Assembly: GCF_017357425.1 (NCBI RefSeq)
Contig: NZ_CP014571.1
Location: forward strand, 3,968,001 to 4,032,000
DNA length: 64,000 bases
Reading direction: 5' to 3'
Origin: Arthrobacter sp. D5-1
GTDB taxonomy: Bacteria > Actinomycetota > Actinomycetes > Actinomycetales > Micrococcaceae
Under the pieces are notes generated by a model that worked only from the letters and a program-made list of their open reading frames with translations, did no database searches and was not told where the DNA came from. A program made the translations under genes and the position numbers. The first letter of the stretch is position 1; each line of letters begins with the position of its first letter. Shown in pieces: positions 31,666 through 40,478 of this stretch.

Positions 31666-33699
31666 CTAGTTCTTGGTGCCGGTGTAGACAACGGCGGGAA
31701 TCGCCGGAGCCTGCATGCCCTCGCCAATGAAGAAGCCCGGGTGCGGCGGCTGGTTATAGGCAACATTCTCGCGGGCTACAGCTGTCCGATACACGGTGTC
31801 GTGCATCAGGGTCCGCAGCCGCACCTCGGTAGGAGCCGTGGTGGTGTAGATCCGCAGCTCGGTACTGTCAGTGGACGGCCACGCGATCTCTTCCCGCCAG
31901 TCGCCAAGGATGTCAGCCTGGATGGACGGGTTGCCCTTGGTGGTGTTGTTGCTGCGGGCACCGTCGGCGGTCAGGAGCCGGTCACTGGTTTCCGTTTCCC
32001 AGTTCCACTTGGAGATCGTGGGAACGCCGCGGGACACTGTGGCGTCGTAGTCATGGTCCACGATTTCGCGGAGCAGGTCACCATCCCACCAAGCCAGGAA
32101 GTTGGCGGCCGGGATCTTTTCCGCAATCAACTCACCCTTGGCGGACATGAGCTGGCCAACGGGTGAATCCCAGGCAGCAGAACCGCCGATGGCCCACCCT
32201 TCGGCGCCTGCATAGCGGGGATCGATGTCGCCTGCCGCCCCACGTCCGGTGTCTTTGATGGCCGGGATGCTCCACAGGACCTCACCGGTTGCGGCATCAC
32301 GGAAGGTTGCTCCGCGGTTGCCGCTCTGGCTCATGCTTTCGTGGACGGCGAACGTTTCCAGCCCTGGCCTGGACGGATCGAGGTCACTAGTGTGAATGGC
32401 ATCGCCGTGGCCGAGCTTGGTGTTGTAGAGCGGCTGGCCGTTGTCATCAATGGTCATGGAACCGAAGATGAACTCGTCCTTGCCATCCTGATCGACGTCG
32501 GCGACGGACAGGTTGTGGTTACCCTGCCCCTTGTACTGATCGCCGGCCAGGTTGGAATCAAAGGTCCAGCGCTTCACGAGCTTGCCGTTGACGAGGTCGT
32601 AGGTGACCAGGACCGTCCGGGTGTAGTAGCCGCGGCTGAACATCATGGAGGGGTGCTCGCCATCAAGGTAGGCCACGCCTGCCAGGAAACGATCCACGCG
32701 GTTGCCGTAGTTGTCGCCCCAGCCGGTCACAGCACCGCGCTCGGGCTCGTAGGTCACCGTGTCCAGGATGGTGCCGGTCTCACCCTTGAAGACGGTAAGG
32801 AATTCCGGACCGGTCAGGACATATCCAGCGGCGTTGCGGAAATCGGCGTCGGCGTTCCCGATCACTGTCCCTGCCGCATCGCGGGTGCCGTCCGCTGTCT
32901 TGAGGGAAACCTCAGCCTTGCCGTCGCCGTCGAAGTCGTAGGCCAGGACCTGCGTATAGTGTGCGCCAGCCCTGATGTTGCGGCCCAGGTCAATGCGCCA
33001 CAGCTTGGTGCCGTCCAGTTTGTAGGCGTCCACGTAGACATTGCCCGTGTAGCCGGACTGGGAGTTGTCCTTGGCATTGGACGGCGACCACGTCTGGATG
33101 ACCTCGTACTTGCCGTCGCCGTCGAGGTCCGCCACGGTGGCGTCGTTGGCCGAGTACGTGTAAGTCTTGCCGTCCGGCGTAACACCCTCGGCAGGCTTGT
33201 CCAGCTTGATGGCCAGATAATTCTGGGGCAGCGGCTTCACGGCTTCAGTCAGCTTGTCCTGGCCCCGTCCGTTGCCAACGGCCTTAATGACGTAGCTCGA
33301 CTCCGCAGTGCCGCCAGCGTCCACGAACATGGTGGCATTGCGGAGGGGCTCCGGGGTGATGTTGACGCCGTCACGCAGGACCTGGAAACCGATGCTGTCC
33401 TTGTCCAGGCCCAGCATGCGCCAACTCACGGTGACACCCTGGTCCGTCAGGACTGCCACCGGCGCCCGGTCGAGGTTTTCCACTTGGCGCTCCAGCGATG
33501 CTGCGTCCTTCGCGGCAGGCACGACGCCGGGAAGGTTGGCTTGCGCTGCCTGCTGGACCTGGGCCGGGGCTGCTTGGGCGAGGGGCACGCCGGTCAGGGC
33601 GATGGCGGCGGCAGCAAGGGAAGCGGTGGCGGCGATGGGGACTGCTTTCCATGCAAGGCCACGGGAGGAGCTGTAGGAACATTTCGAGGGGTAAGCCAA
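31666..33699 (-). CDS. Secreted rhamnogalacturonan lyase, polysaccharide lyase family 11
   Basis: 677 residues. A signal peptide (basic start, hydrophobic core, PLAQAAPA cleavage region, about 43 residues) is followed by an N-terminal beta domain (ENLDRAPVAVLTDQGVTVSWRML) and an eight-bladed propeller with calcium-type DxDGDGK loops (VADLDGDGKYEVI, YDFDGDGKAEVSL, VADVDQDGKDEFIFG). Ends with IQADILGDWREEIAWPS and PPHPGFFIGEGM as in YesW/YesX. It cleaves rhamnogalacturonan I outside the cell by beta-elimination. It starts with TTG after AAAGGAG. The upstream region shares operators with the PL26-like gene, which implies joint control by an unlinked LacI-family regulator. Confidence 0.93.
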   Translation of the reverse strand: MAYPSKCSYSSSRGLAWKAVPIAATASLAAAAIALTGVPLAQAAPAQVQQAAQANLPGVVPAAKDAASLERQVENLDRAPVAVLTDQGVTVSWRMLGLDKDSIGFQVLRDGVNITPEPLRNATMFVDAGGTAESSYVIKAVGNGRGQDKLTEAVKPLPQNYLAIKLDKPAEGVTPDGKTYTYSANDATVADLDGDGKYEVIQTWSPSNAKDNSQSGYTGNVYVDAYKLDGTKLWRIDLGRNIRAGAHYTQVLAYDFDGDGKAEVSLKTADGTRDAAGTVIGNADADFRNAAGYVLTGPEFLTVFKGETGTILDTVTYEPERGAVTGWGDNYGNRVDRFLAGVAYLDGEHPSMMFSRGYYTRTVLVTYDLVNGKLVKRWTFDSNLAGDQYKGQGNHNLSVADVDQDGKDEFIFGSMTIDDNGQPLYNTKLGHGDAIHTSDLDPSRPGLETFAVHESMSQSGNRGATFRDAATGEVLWSIPAIKDTGRGAAGDIDPRYAGAEGWAIGGSAAWDSPVGQLMSAKGELIAEKIPAANFLAWWDGDLLREIVDHDYDATVSRGVPTISKWNWETETSDRLLTADGARSNNTTKGNPSIQADILGDWREEIAWPSTDSTELRIYTTTAPTEVRLRTLMHDTVYRTAVARENVAYNQPPHPGFFIGEGMQAPAIPAVVYTGTKN

Positions 33700-33747
33700 A
33701 GAACATCTCCTTTGATGCTGGGCAGCAGGGGGTCTGCGAGCCGATAT

Positions 33748-33823
33748 TGGAACGTTTCACATACGGAGCCAACACCGCCTTGCTTGGTGGACAAGAGGCT
33801 GAAGTCTGCGAGAAAACGCTTTC
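33748..33823. promoter_or_regulatory. Paired LacI-type operators upstream of PL11 lyase
   Basis: On the minus strand GAAAGCGTTTTC (33812-33823) and TGAAACGTTCCA (33748-33759). The first 12-mer is identical to that before the PL26-like gene and the second differs at two positions from its counterpart there. Spacing differs: the two sites are 52 bp apart here and 2 bp apart there. Confidence 0.65.
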
Positions 33824-34066
33824 CGCCAACAAGGTTTACCAGCGCTTCAACCGTTCGGTCAAGGGTTTGACAGGAAATGACTGTGAGTGTTCGGTGCTAT
33901 TTGTTCGGAAATGTCCCTACCCTAGCCTGTCCGCGGCACCCTCCTGGTACGTCTTTCGCGGCTCGCTTGTGACGGTCCGTTTCGCAGGATTTCGTAGGAT
34001 TTAGCCCCGTTGAGCGGGGTGACTGATGGGCTTTGGCTTGTGTGGGTGCGTCCGTAGTGTCGTCCC
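33824..34066. other. Remainder of the 367-bp gap between PL11 and LLM genes
   Basis: No gene is seen. It contains a small GC hairpin (CCCC-GTTGAG-CGGGG, about 34004-34018) about 50 bp before the LLM start. It is probably the leader of that gene; no known riboswitch is recognisable. Confidence 0.4.
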
Positions 34067-35203
34067 ATGCCGAAGCATTCCGCCACTCCCCTGTCCGTTC
34101 TTGACCTGACTCCGGTTTCCGCCGGGCAGACCCCCGGCGACGCCCTGCGCAGCACACTCGCCCTCGCCGGCGTCGCTGAGGCTGCAGGGTACTCGCGGTA
34201 CTGGCTGGCCGAGCACCACCTCAACACCGGCGTTGCTGGTTCTGCCCCGCACATCCTCGCCGGGTTGGTTGCGTCGGCCACCAAAACCATCCGTGTCGGC
34301 ACGGCAGCCACCTTGTTGGGAAATTACAGGCCGCTCCAGATTGCGGAGAGCATCGGCACTCTTGCTGCGGTGTTCCCGGACCGTGTGGACCTTGGCTTTG
34401 GGCGTTCCGGGCCGCCGAAGTCGCCCAGCGATCCGGCTCCCGGAGTAGTGCCCCCGACTGACACACCAGACGATCGCGTGGTTGACGGTCTGCTGATCCC
34501 AGCGCCGCGGCCCATCTTCGGTGCCGTCCTCCCCAGGAAGTTCCGTTTGCAAGGTGAACTGCTGGGCCGCTTCCCGGGAGATACCGACAACTTCGAGAAC
34601 GACGTCCAGGACATCATCGGGTTCTTCACCGGCGGGTACCGCACCAGGCATGGCGAGGAAGTCACCGCGACGCCGGCCCTCGGGCAGTCGCCACAGTTCT
34701 GGATCCACGGTTCAACAGCGGGTCCCAGCGCCCGCCTCGCCGGCAAGTTGGGCCTTCCCTTCGGCGCGAATTATCACGTAGCCCCGGCCGGCGTCCTGGA
34801 CTCCATTGCCGAATACCGGGCCCACTTTGAACCGTCTGCTTCCCTGCAGGAACCACAGGTGATCGTCTCGGCGGACGTGCTGGTGGCCCCGGACGAACAC
34901 CAAGCACAGCGCCTCGCCCGCGGCTATGCCCAGTGGGTACACGGTATTCGCAGCGGACAGGGCGCCATCCCCTACCCCTCCCCGGAGTATGCCTTGGATC
35001 TGCCCTTGGATGCTGACGCCAATGACCTTGTCAAAGACCGTGTGGACACCCGGCTGGTGGGCGACCCGCACCAGGTCAGGGACAAGCTGCGCACGCTGCA
35101 GCGGGCCACAGGCGCCCAGGAACTGCTCATCACCACCATTGCCCATGACCCCGCCGATCGGCAGAGCTCGTACCAGTTGCTCGCCGAGGCCTGGGGTCTC
35201 TAG
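34067..35203 (+). CDS. LLM class flavin-dependent oxidoreductase
   Basis: 378-residue luciferase-like barrel protein of the group starting LSVLDLTPVSAGQTP, with YSRYWLAEHHLNTGVAGSAP, VASATKTIRVGTAATLLGNYRPLQIAE and the C-terminal DPADRQSSYQLLAEAWGL. It uses F420 or FMN; the subgroup is close to alkanal monooxygenase-like proteins of unknown substrate. It is followed after 39 bp by a rhodanese gene on the same strand, which may indicate sulfur metabolism. Confidence 0.88.
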   Translation: MPKHSATPLSVLDLTPVSAGQTPGDALRSTLALAGVAEAAGYSRYWLAEHHLNTGVAGSAPHILAGLVASATKTIRVGTAATLLGNYRPLQIAESIGTLAAVFPDRVDLGFGRSGPPKSPSDPAPGVVPPTDTPDDRVVDGLLIPAPRPIFGAVLPRKFRLQGELLGRFPGDTDNFENDVQDIIGFFTGGYRTRHGEEVTATPALGQSPQFWIHGSTAGPSARLAGKLGLPFGANYHVAPAGVLDSIAEYRAHFEPSASLQEPQVIVSADVLVAPDEHQAQRLARGYAQWVHGIRSGQGAIPYPSPEYALDLPLDADANDLVKDRVDTRLVGDPHQVRDKLRTLQRATGAQELLITTIAHDPADRQSSYQLLAEAWGL

Positions 35204-35242
35204 CTTTCCGATTTTCCACCCACCACCAACAAAGGGAGCACC

Positions 35243-35698
35243 ATGTCCATCGAAACCGCCGTAACGGAAAACGACGTGCAGGATACCCAGCTGATCACCG
35301 CCCAGGAAGCGGCCAAACTCATCGAAGAAGGCGCGCTGCTGATCGATGTCCGCAGCGAAGGCGGCCGCGCCAGCACCGGAGCCGTCCCCGGTGCCGTGGT
35401 GGTCAACCGCGAGCATGTGGAGGAGGACTTCAGCCCGGAGTCCACCCACCGCCTGGCCCAGCTCAGCGGTACGGACCAGAAGATCGTGGTGTTCTGCGGC
35501 TCCGTCAACGGTTCACGTCCCGTCGCGCAGAAGCTCCAGGTCCTCGGCTACGCCAACGCCGTCCACGTGGACGGCGGCTTCCCGGCCCTGCGCGACGCCG
35601 GCGTCCCCACCACCGGGCCGACCGCCCCGCCCGTCGAATCGGCGCCGCCCGTCGGATCGGCTCAGGCATCCACCGATTCGGTGGCCTCCGAACGCTGA
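35243..35698 (+). CDS. Rhodanese-like domain protein
   Basis: 151 residues. A single rhodanese domain (residues 15-115): LIDVRSEGGRASTGAVPGAVVVNREHV and the active cysteine C85 in VVFCGSVNGSRPVAQKLQVLGY. The C-terminal 35 residues are Pro/Ala-rich. The reading frame overlaps the 3' end of the convergent MFS gene by 37 bp, so this tail may exist partly because of the overlap. Sulfur transfer from thiosulfate or persulfide carriers is the family role. Confidence 0.9.
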   Translation: MSIETAVTENDVQDTQLITAQEAAKLIEEGALLIDVRSEGGRASTGAVPGAVVVNREHVEEDFSPESTHRLAQLSGTDQKIVVFCGSVNGSRPVAQKLQVLGYANAVHVDGGFPALRDAGVPTTGPTAPPVESAPPVGSAQASTDSVASER

Positions 35699-37206
35699 GT
35701 ACCTCCCGCCGTCGGACGTTCCGGCGGTTGCACTCCCGCCGTCGTCGCGGCTTCCTTTCCGGAGGCCACGACGACGGCACGTACGTTTCGGCGGTTGCTT
35801 GCCTCGCGAAGCCAGTCGAGTCCGCCGGCGAGCAGTGCGACCCCCAGCAAAACGCAGCACATCACGATGCCTTGGTGGAAGGCGTCCTTGGAGGCTTGGC
35901 TGGTGGCCGCTCCGTGCGCCTGAAGGAACATGCCTGCGGCCGCAGCTGAGCACAGGGCCGCCGCGAAACGTTGGCTGAGTTGGTAGAAGCCTGCAGCCAC
36001 CCCTGCGGCACCTGCGGGCGCATGGGCGAGGGTGAGTGTCTGGTTTGGCGCCACCACAAGGCCTGTTGCCACACCTTGTATAAGTCCGACGGCGGCCACC
36101 GCCAGAGCCGCCGTACCGCCGTCGAGCCCTTGCACGAAGAGGTCCTTGGCAATCAGGCAGGCCAGGCTGCCCACCAGTGCGTAGACGATCCCGGTGCGAC
36201 CGTATCGGGAAAGGAAGCGCCAACTGAAGCTGGACGCCAACAGCATTCCTGCTGCTTGCGGCGCGAGGATCGCTGCGGCCGCCAACGGCGCCATCCCCGC
36301 CCCGGAGAGGAAGTAGAAGGCAGTCACGGCGGCCATTCCGGCACCGACGCCGAACTGGCAGAGTGCCACCACCGTACCCAAGGCGTAGCCCCTTGATTTC
36401 ACCAAGGAGGCACTGAGCAACGGGGTTCGGCCGCGCCGGTGATAAAGGAGCTCCCAGCCAGCGAAGGCCAGAAGCGTCCCCGCACCGATCGCCAGCGATG
36501 TGGCTGCAATGATGCCGGCACCGTAGATCGTGGGAATGAGCGAGGCGATCACCACTCCGCCGAGCAGCAAGGCGCCCAGAACGTCGATGGAGGGTTTCGC
36601 GGTTCCGTCGTCGGGGTGTTTGATGGCAGGCCTCGGGAGGAGCCGGAAGGCAAGGGGAACCAGGATCAGCACCAAGGGAACGTTGGCGAGGAACAGGATC
36701 CGCCAGCCGATGGATGGGTCGCCCAAGGAAAGAACCACTCCGCCGAGCAGCGGTCCGCAGACCGCAGCCGAACCCCCGGCGGCAGCGTAGGCGCCGAGGG
36801 CTTTGGCGCGGTCGTGTCCGGAATAGATGTCCTGCAGGAGTCCAAGGACCTGCGGGTTCAGGGTGCCGGCGCCGAGTCCTTGGAGGAGCCTGGCGATGAT
36901 GACCAGCGATGGGTCCGTGGCCAGGCCACCCACCAGGCTGGAGGCCCCGAAAACAGCGATACCCGCAATGAAGAGCGTGCGCCGTCCCACGATGTCGCCC
37001 AGTCTGCCCGCGGGAACCAGCGCGACGCCGAACGCCAGCGAGTAGCTCGCCAGGATCCACTGCACGGACCCGGAATCGGCGTGCAGGGACGCAGACATAG
37101 CCGGTACCGCCAGCACGAACATTGACTGGTCCAACAGCGTGATGAATCCTGCGCCCAGGCAAAGCCACAGGGCGGAACGTTTAGCGTGGTTTCCGTGGCT
37201 CCTCAT
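35662..37206 (-). CDS. MFS drug transporter, DHA2 (EmrB/QacA) family
   Basis: 514 residues with 13-14 hydrophobic segments: LGAGFITLLDQSMFVLAVPAMSASL (motif D1-like), WILASYSLAFGVALVPAGRLGDIVGRR (motif A), RLLQGLGAGTLNPQVLGLLQDI. It exports hydrophobic or cationic compounds by proton antiport. The start at 37206 is chosen because AGGAAGGAA is 6 nt upstream. That ribosome binding site is part of the 3' arm of a 90-nt palindromic element, which could mask it. Confidence 0.88.
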   Translation of the reverse strand: MRSHGNHAKRSALWLCLGAGFITLLDQSMFVLAVPAMSASLHADSGSVQWILASYSLAFGVALVPAGRLGDIVGRRTLFIAGIAVFGASSLVGGLATDPSLVIIARLLQGLGAGTLNPQVLGLLQDIYSGHDRAKALGAYAAAGGSAAVCGPLLGGVVLSLGDPSIGWRILFLANVPLVLILVPLAFRLLPRPAIKHPDDGTAKPSIDVLGALLLGGVVIASLIPTIYGAGIIAATSLAIGAGTLLAFAGWELLYHRRGRTPLLSASLVKSRGYALGTVVALCQFGVGAGMAAVTAFYFLSGAGMAPLAAAAILAPQAAGMLLASSFSWRFLSRYGRTGIVYALVGSLACLIAKDLFVQGLDGGTAALAVAAVGLIQGVATGLVVAPNQTLTLAHAPAGAAGVAAGFYQLSQRFAAALCSAAAAGMFLQAHGAATSQASKDAFHQGIVMCCVLLGVALLAGGLDWLREASNRRNVRAVVVASGKEAATTAGVQPPERPTAGGTQRSEATESVDA

Positions 37207-37213
37207 AGCGTTC

Positions 37214-37303
37214 CTTCCTGACCTGCTTTGCCGCCTTGGATGCTGAGAAACAACCAAAAAGGTTTGATATTGCTGGTTGTGGCGCTGAAAGTGGGTCAGG
37301 AAG
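37214..37303. repeat. 90-nt palindromic element, copy 2
   Basis: Same length and layout as the element at 26620-26709: CTTCCTGACCT.CTTTGCCGC at one end, a central AACC/GGTT hairpin, GGTCAGGAAG at the other. On the minus strand it contains the stop codon of the LLM gene in its 5' arm and the ribosome binding site of the MFS gene at its 3' end. Confidence 0.7.
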
Positions 37304-38456
37304 GTACGCCCACGACGCGTGCCCGGGCGGCGGCATGACTTGCCCGGATTTCCTCGGCGGTGCGGCCCTGCTCCCGATGCGCCACTTCCTGCTTCAGCTG
37401 TGGAATGACGTGCTGCCCGAACTCAAGGGCATCAGGAACGAAGTCGTAGCCACGGAGGCCGAAGATCTCGAATCCGAGGTCGTGGTAGTCCAGGATCGCC
37501 TGGGTGACAGTGTCGTAGGAGCCAACCAACGCCGTCGCGCTTCCTCCCCCGCCACCTGCCGCTTTGGCAAGGGCCGTCCACAGCGCGCGGTCGTGGAGGT
37601 CCCCGCGCTCGGCCGCGGCGAGGAGTCGCTGGGTGCCGGCGGCCTCGGGCTTCTGGTTGTAATGCCGGACAGGATCAATCACCTCGCCGGCCGACCGCCG
37701 CGCCTCGAAGGTACTCAGGATGGCGTGCGCCTTCTCCCACGCCAACTCGTCCGTTGCCGCCACGATGGGTCGGAAGGCAATTTGCCAGCGCAATGGTTCA
37801 ACCCGTCCCAAGGCAGCGGCCCGCGCAAGGATCTGCTCCTGTTGCGATGCGGCATCGGCAAGGGGTTCGCCGAACAGTGCGTAGATGTCAGCCTCTGCAG
37901 CGCCCACCTCCCACGCCGCCTCGGAGGACCCACCGAAGGAAATGCCTGGACGCTTGCCGGCAAAGGGCCCCAAGCCAGAGGCAAAGTTTTCAAATCGGTA
38001 ATGCTCGCCGGACCAATCGAATGACCCACCGGACCATACCCGCCGCACGATCTGCATGTACTCCTGCGTTCGGCCATAGCGCGCATCCTTGGCAAGGAAG
38101 TCGCCTTCGCGGGCCTGATCCGCCTGGCTGCCGCCGGTGATGAAGTGCACGGTCAACCGGCCTTGCGCGATGTGGTCCAACGTCAGGAAGGATCGCGCTG
38201 CGAACGTCGGGTGGGAAACGTTGGGGCGGTGCGCCAACCTCAACTGGATCCGTTCAGTATTTGCTGCAACCCATGCCGCGTGGACTGAGGGATCCTGTGT
38301 GGTGGAGTTGTAGGCGAACAGGACGTGGTCCCAATTGTTGTCCTCGTGGATCCTGGCGATCCGGGCCGCGTACTGGGGGTCGAAGAACGGCGTGGTGGCA
38401 GGCGAAGTCTCCGTGGAGTCGTTGCCGGCACCCATGCCGAGGAATTCGATAGGCAT
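37296..38456 (-). CDS. LLM class flavin-dependent monooxygenase (alkanesulfonate monooxygenase-like)
   Basis: 386-residue FMNH2-dependent luciferase-like protein resembling SsuD: IARIHEDNNWDHVLFAYNSTTQDP, LRLAHRPNVSHPTFAARSFLTLDHIAQGRLTVHFITGGSQADQAREGDFL (as in SsuD's substrate/flavin loop), YMQIVRRVW and ISFGGSSEAAWEVGA. It likely oxidises an alkylsulfonate or related organosulfur compound. It is separated by 22 bp from the MetI-type permease gene upstream on the same strand, so it appears to be cotranscribed with the importer. Confidence 0.9.
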   Translation of the reverse strand: MPIEFLGMGAGNDSTETSPATTPFFDPQYAARIARIHEDNNWDHVLFAYNSTTQDPSVHAAWVAANTERIQLRLAHRPNVSHPTFAARSFLTLDHIAQGRLTVHFITGGSQADQAREGDFLAKDARYGRTQEYMQIVRRVWSGGSFDWSGEHYRFENFASGLGPFAGKRPGISFGGSSEAAWEVGAAEADIYALFGEPLADAASQQEQILARAAALGRVEPLRWQIAFRPIVAATDELAWEKAHAILSTFEARRSAGEVIDPVRHYNQKPEAAGTQRLLAAAERGDLHDRALWTALAKAAGGGGGSATALVGSYDTVTQAILDYHDLGFEIFGLRGYDFVPDALEFGQHVIPQLKQEVAHREQGRTAEEIRASHAAARARVVGVPS

Positions 38457-38478
38457 TGTTGTTCTCCTGGGGGAAGAG

Positions 38479-39138
38479 TCAGCGGCGGAGGATGCGCTGC
38501 GCGAGGAAGTTGCCCAGTAACTGCGCGGCCTGGACCATGACGATGATGATCAGGACGGTCACGAGCGTGACCTCCCAGTTGAACTGCTGGTAGCCGTACA
38601 TGATGGCGAAGTTGCCCAAGCCACCGCCGCCGATGTACCCGGCCATGGCGGACATATCCACGATGGCGATGATCATGAACGTGTAGCCCAGGATCAGCGG
38701 CGCCAGCGACTCGGGAATCACCACGGACCACAGGATGTGCAAGCGGCTGTCACCCATAGCCCGGGCGGCTTCCACAACACCGGGATCGGAGGCCACCAGG
38801 TTCTGCTCCACCACACGCCCAATCACCACACCGGCCATCAGCGCCATGGGCAGGATCGCCGCAGTAGTACCGATGGTTGTCCCCATCACGATCAGCGTCA
38901 GCGGGGCGATGGCCGTGATGAAGATGATGAACGGGATGGGCCGGATGATGTTGACCAGGAAGTTCAGGACCGAGAACACCGCCTTGTTGGCGAACAGGTT
39001 TCCCGGCCTGGTGGCGTAGAGCGTGACACCCAGAGCGAGCCCGGCAATGCCGCTGAGCAGCACGGTGATGACCACCATGTAGATGGTCTGTTGGAAGGAT
39101 TCGCCCAGGACGGGCAGGAGGGTTGTCCAGTCGGTCAT
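38479..39138 (-). CDS. metI: Methionine-type ABC transporter permease
   Basis: 219-residue permease with about five transmembrane helices and the EAA loop EAARAMGDSRLHILWSVVIPESLAPLILG. The order metN-metI with a divergent NlpA-type lipoprotein matches MetNIQ importers of D/L-methionine and related sulfur compounds. Its ATG is 2 bp from the end of the ATPase gene. Cargo could be methionine or an organosulfur compound used by the flanking monooxygenases. Confidence 0.9.
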   Translation of the reverse strand: MTDWTTLLPVLGESFQQTIYMVVITVLLSGIAGLALGVTLYATRPGNLFANKAVFSVLNFLVNIIRPIPFIIFITAIAPLTLIVMGTTIGTTAAILPMALMAGVVIGRVVEQNLVASDPGVVEAARAMGDSRLHILWSVVIPESLAPLILGYTFMIIAIVDMSAMAGYIGGGGLGNFAIMYGYQQFNWEVTLVTVLIIIVMVQAAQLLGNFLAQRILRR

Positions 39139-39140
39139 GG

Positions 39141-40256
39141 CTATTCTCCGGCGTTCACGGGGACAGGCAGGTGCGGTACGGCAATGTCTGCGGAGGCCGT
39201 CTTTTGCTCGACGGCGGCCGTTTGGCGTTCGACGGCGGTGATCTCGCCTAAGTCGGCGAGCGCGGCGTCAATCGATGCGTCGCTTCCGGTGAGTTCGTAC
39301 GTCAGTGTCCCTAGGATCTTGTTCTGGATTTCGGTGACTCCGCCGAAGACGACGCTGGAGCCGACACCGTGCCGTTCGAAGGTGGACGCCACCAAAGGTG
39401 TGGGCGCAGCCTCGGAGATGCCGATGGAGACGAGCCGGCCCGGATGCGCGGCAGCAAGCCGGGTGACCGTATCTGGTTCCGGTGTGCCGTGCACAGCCGT
39501 GGAGACGAAGCGCTGGGTGGAGTCGCTCTGGGGATCGGCGAACACGGAGTACGTCGGCCCGGCTTCCACCACGCGGCCAGATTCCATCATCACCACGGTG
39601 TCGCAGATTTCGCGCACGACGTGCATTTCGTGAGTGATCACCACAACGGTGGTTCCGAGTTCCTTGTTGATGCGCCGGAGCAGGCGCAGGACGTCGCGGG
39701 TGGTCTCCGGGTCCAGGGCGCTGGTGGCTTCATCGGCGAGCAAAATGTCCGGGGCGTTCGCCAGCGCACGGGCGATGCCCACGCGCTGCTGCTGCCCGCC
39801 GGAGAGTCGCCGCGGGTAGGAACCGGCTTTATCTGCGATGCCCACGAACTCCAAGAGTTCGTCCACGCGCGGCTTGATCTTCGCTTTGGGCCAACCAGCC
39901 ACTTTGAGCGGGTAGGCCACGTTTCCGGAGACAGTGCGGGACTTCAGGAGGTTGAACTGCTGGAAGATCATGCCGATGCCGGCGCGGACCTTGCGCAGCT
40001 GGCCTTCGGGAAGCGAGGAAATGTCCTGGTCCCTGACGAACACCTGGCCTTCAGTGGGTCGCTCCAGGCCGTTGAGCAGGCGCACCAGCGTGGATTTTCC
40101 GGCACCTGAGTAGCCAACAATTCCAACCACGGTTCCTTCTTCGATGTCCAGGCTGACGTTGTCGACGGCGCGCACTGGTTCCGTGCGCTGGCCGCGGTTG
40201 CTTCCTTGGACCGGGAACAGTTTGCTGACGCCGCGCAGCGAAACGATCGCGCTCAC
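39141..40256 (-). CDS. metN: Methionine-type ABC transporter ATP-binding protein with NIL domain
   Basis: 371-residue ATPase. Walker A GYSGAGKST, Q-loop FQQFNLL, signature LSGGQQQRVGIARAL, Walker B ILLADEATSALD, H-loop THEMHVV. The C-terminal 75 residues form the regulatory NIL domain (LTYELTGSDASIDAALADL) that binds substrate amino acid in MetN. It starts with GTG after AAAGGAGG; a longer in-frame extension is rejected. It is divergent from the lipoprotein gene, with 222 bp between. Confidence 0.92.
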   Translation of the reverse strand: MSAIVSLRGVSKLFPVQGSNRGQRTEPVRAVDNVSLDIEEGTVVGIVGYSGAGKSTLVRLLNGLERPTEGQVFVRDQDISSLPEGQLRKVRAGIGMIFQQFNLLKSRTVSGNVAYPLKVAGWPKAKIKPRVDELLEFVGIADKAGSYPRRLSGGQQQRVGIARALANAPDILLADEATSALDPETTRDVLRLLRRINKELGTTVVVITHEMHVVREICDTVVMMESGRVVEAGPTYSVFADPQSDSTQRFVSTAVHGTPEPDTVTRLAAAHPGRLVSIGISEAAPTPLVASTFERHGVGSSVVFGGVTEIQNKILGTLTYELTGSDASIDAALADLGEITAVERQTAAVEQKTASADIAVPHLPVPVNAGE

Positions 40257-40478
40257 CGGAGCCTCCTTTTGGGGTTGTTTGGGTCCCCATTCCAACAGCG
40301 CCACAGCGCTCGCATCGAACCCAATGACCCCCTGTGACCTGCGGTTTCTTTCCTTGACGATGCGCGTCGGAGTGTTGCGAAGGCGTTCGATTCCCACGGG
40401 GCCAACTGCCTAGCGTGAGGCAGGGGGAACACCCCGTACCTTCCATTCGCATCAAGACCCTTTGTACGGAGAAGCATC

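Noticed and set aside
32341..33870. 509-codon plus-strand frame over the PL11 gene
   Set aside because: Antisense shadow; it also runs through the operator region.
34002..34020. Riboswitch-like hairpin before the LLM gene
   Set aside because: Only a 4-5 bp GC hairpin; no conserved aptamer core recognised.
35513..37168. 551-codon minus-strand frame overlapping the DHA2 exporter
   Set aside because: Arg/Gly-rich alternate frame of the exporter gene; no membrane pattern of its own.
40257..40478. SAM riboswitch in the metN-metQ divergent region
   Set aside because: I looked for SAM-I/SAM-IV-type conserved cores and paired arms and found none that I could support.
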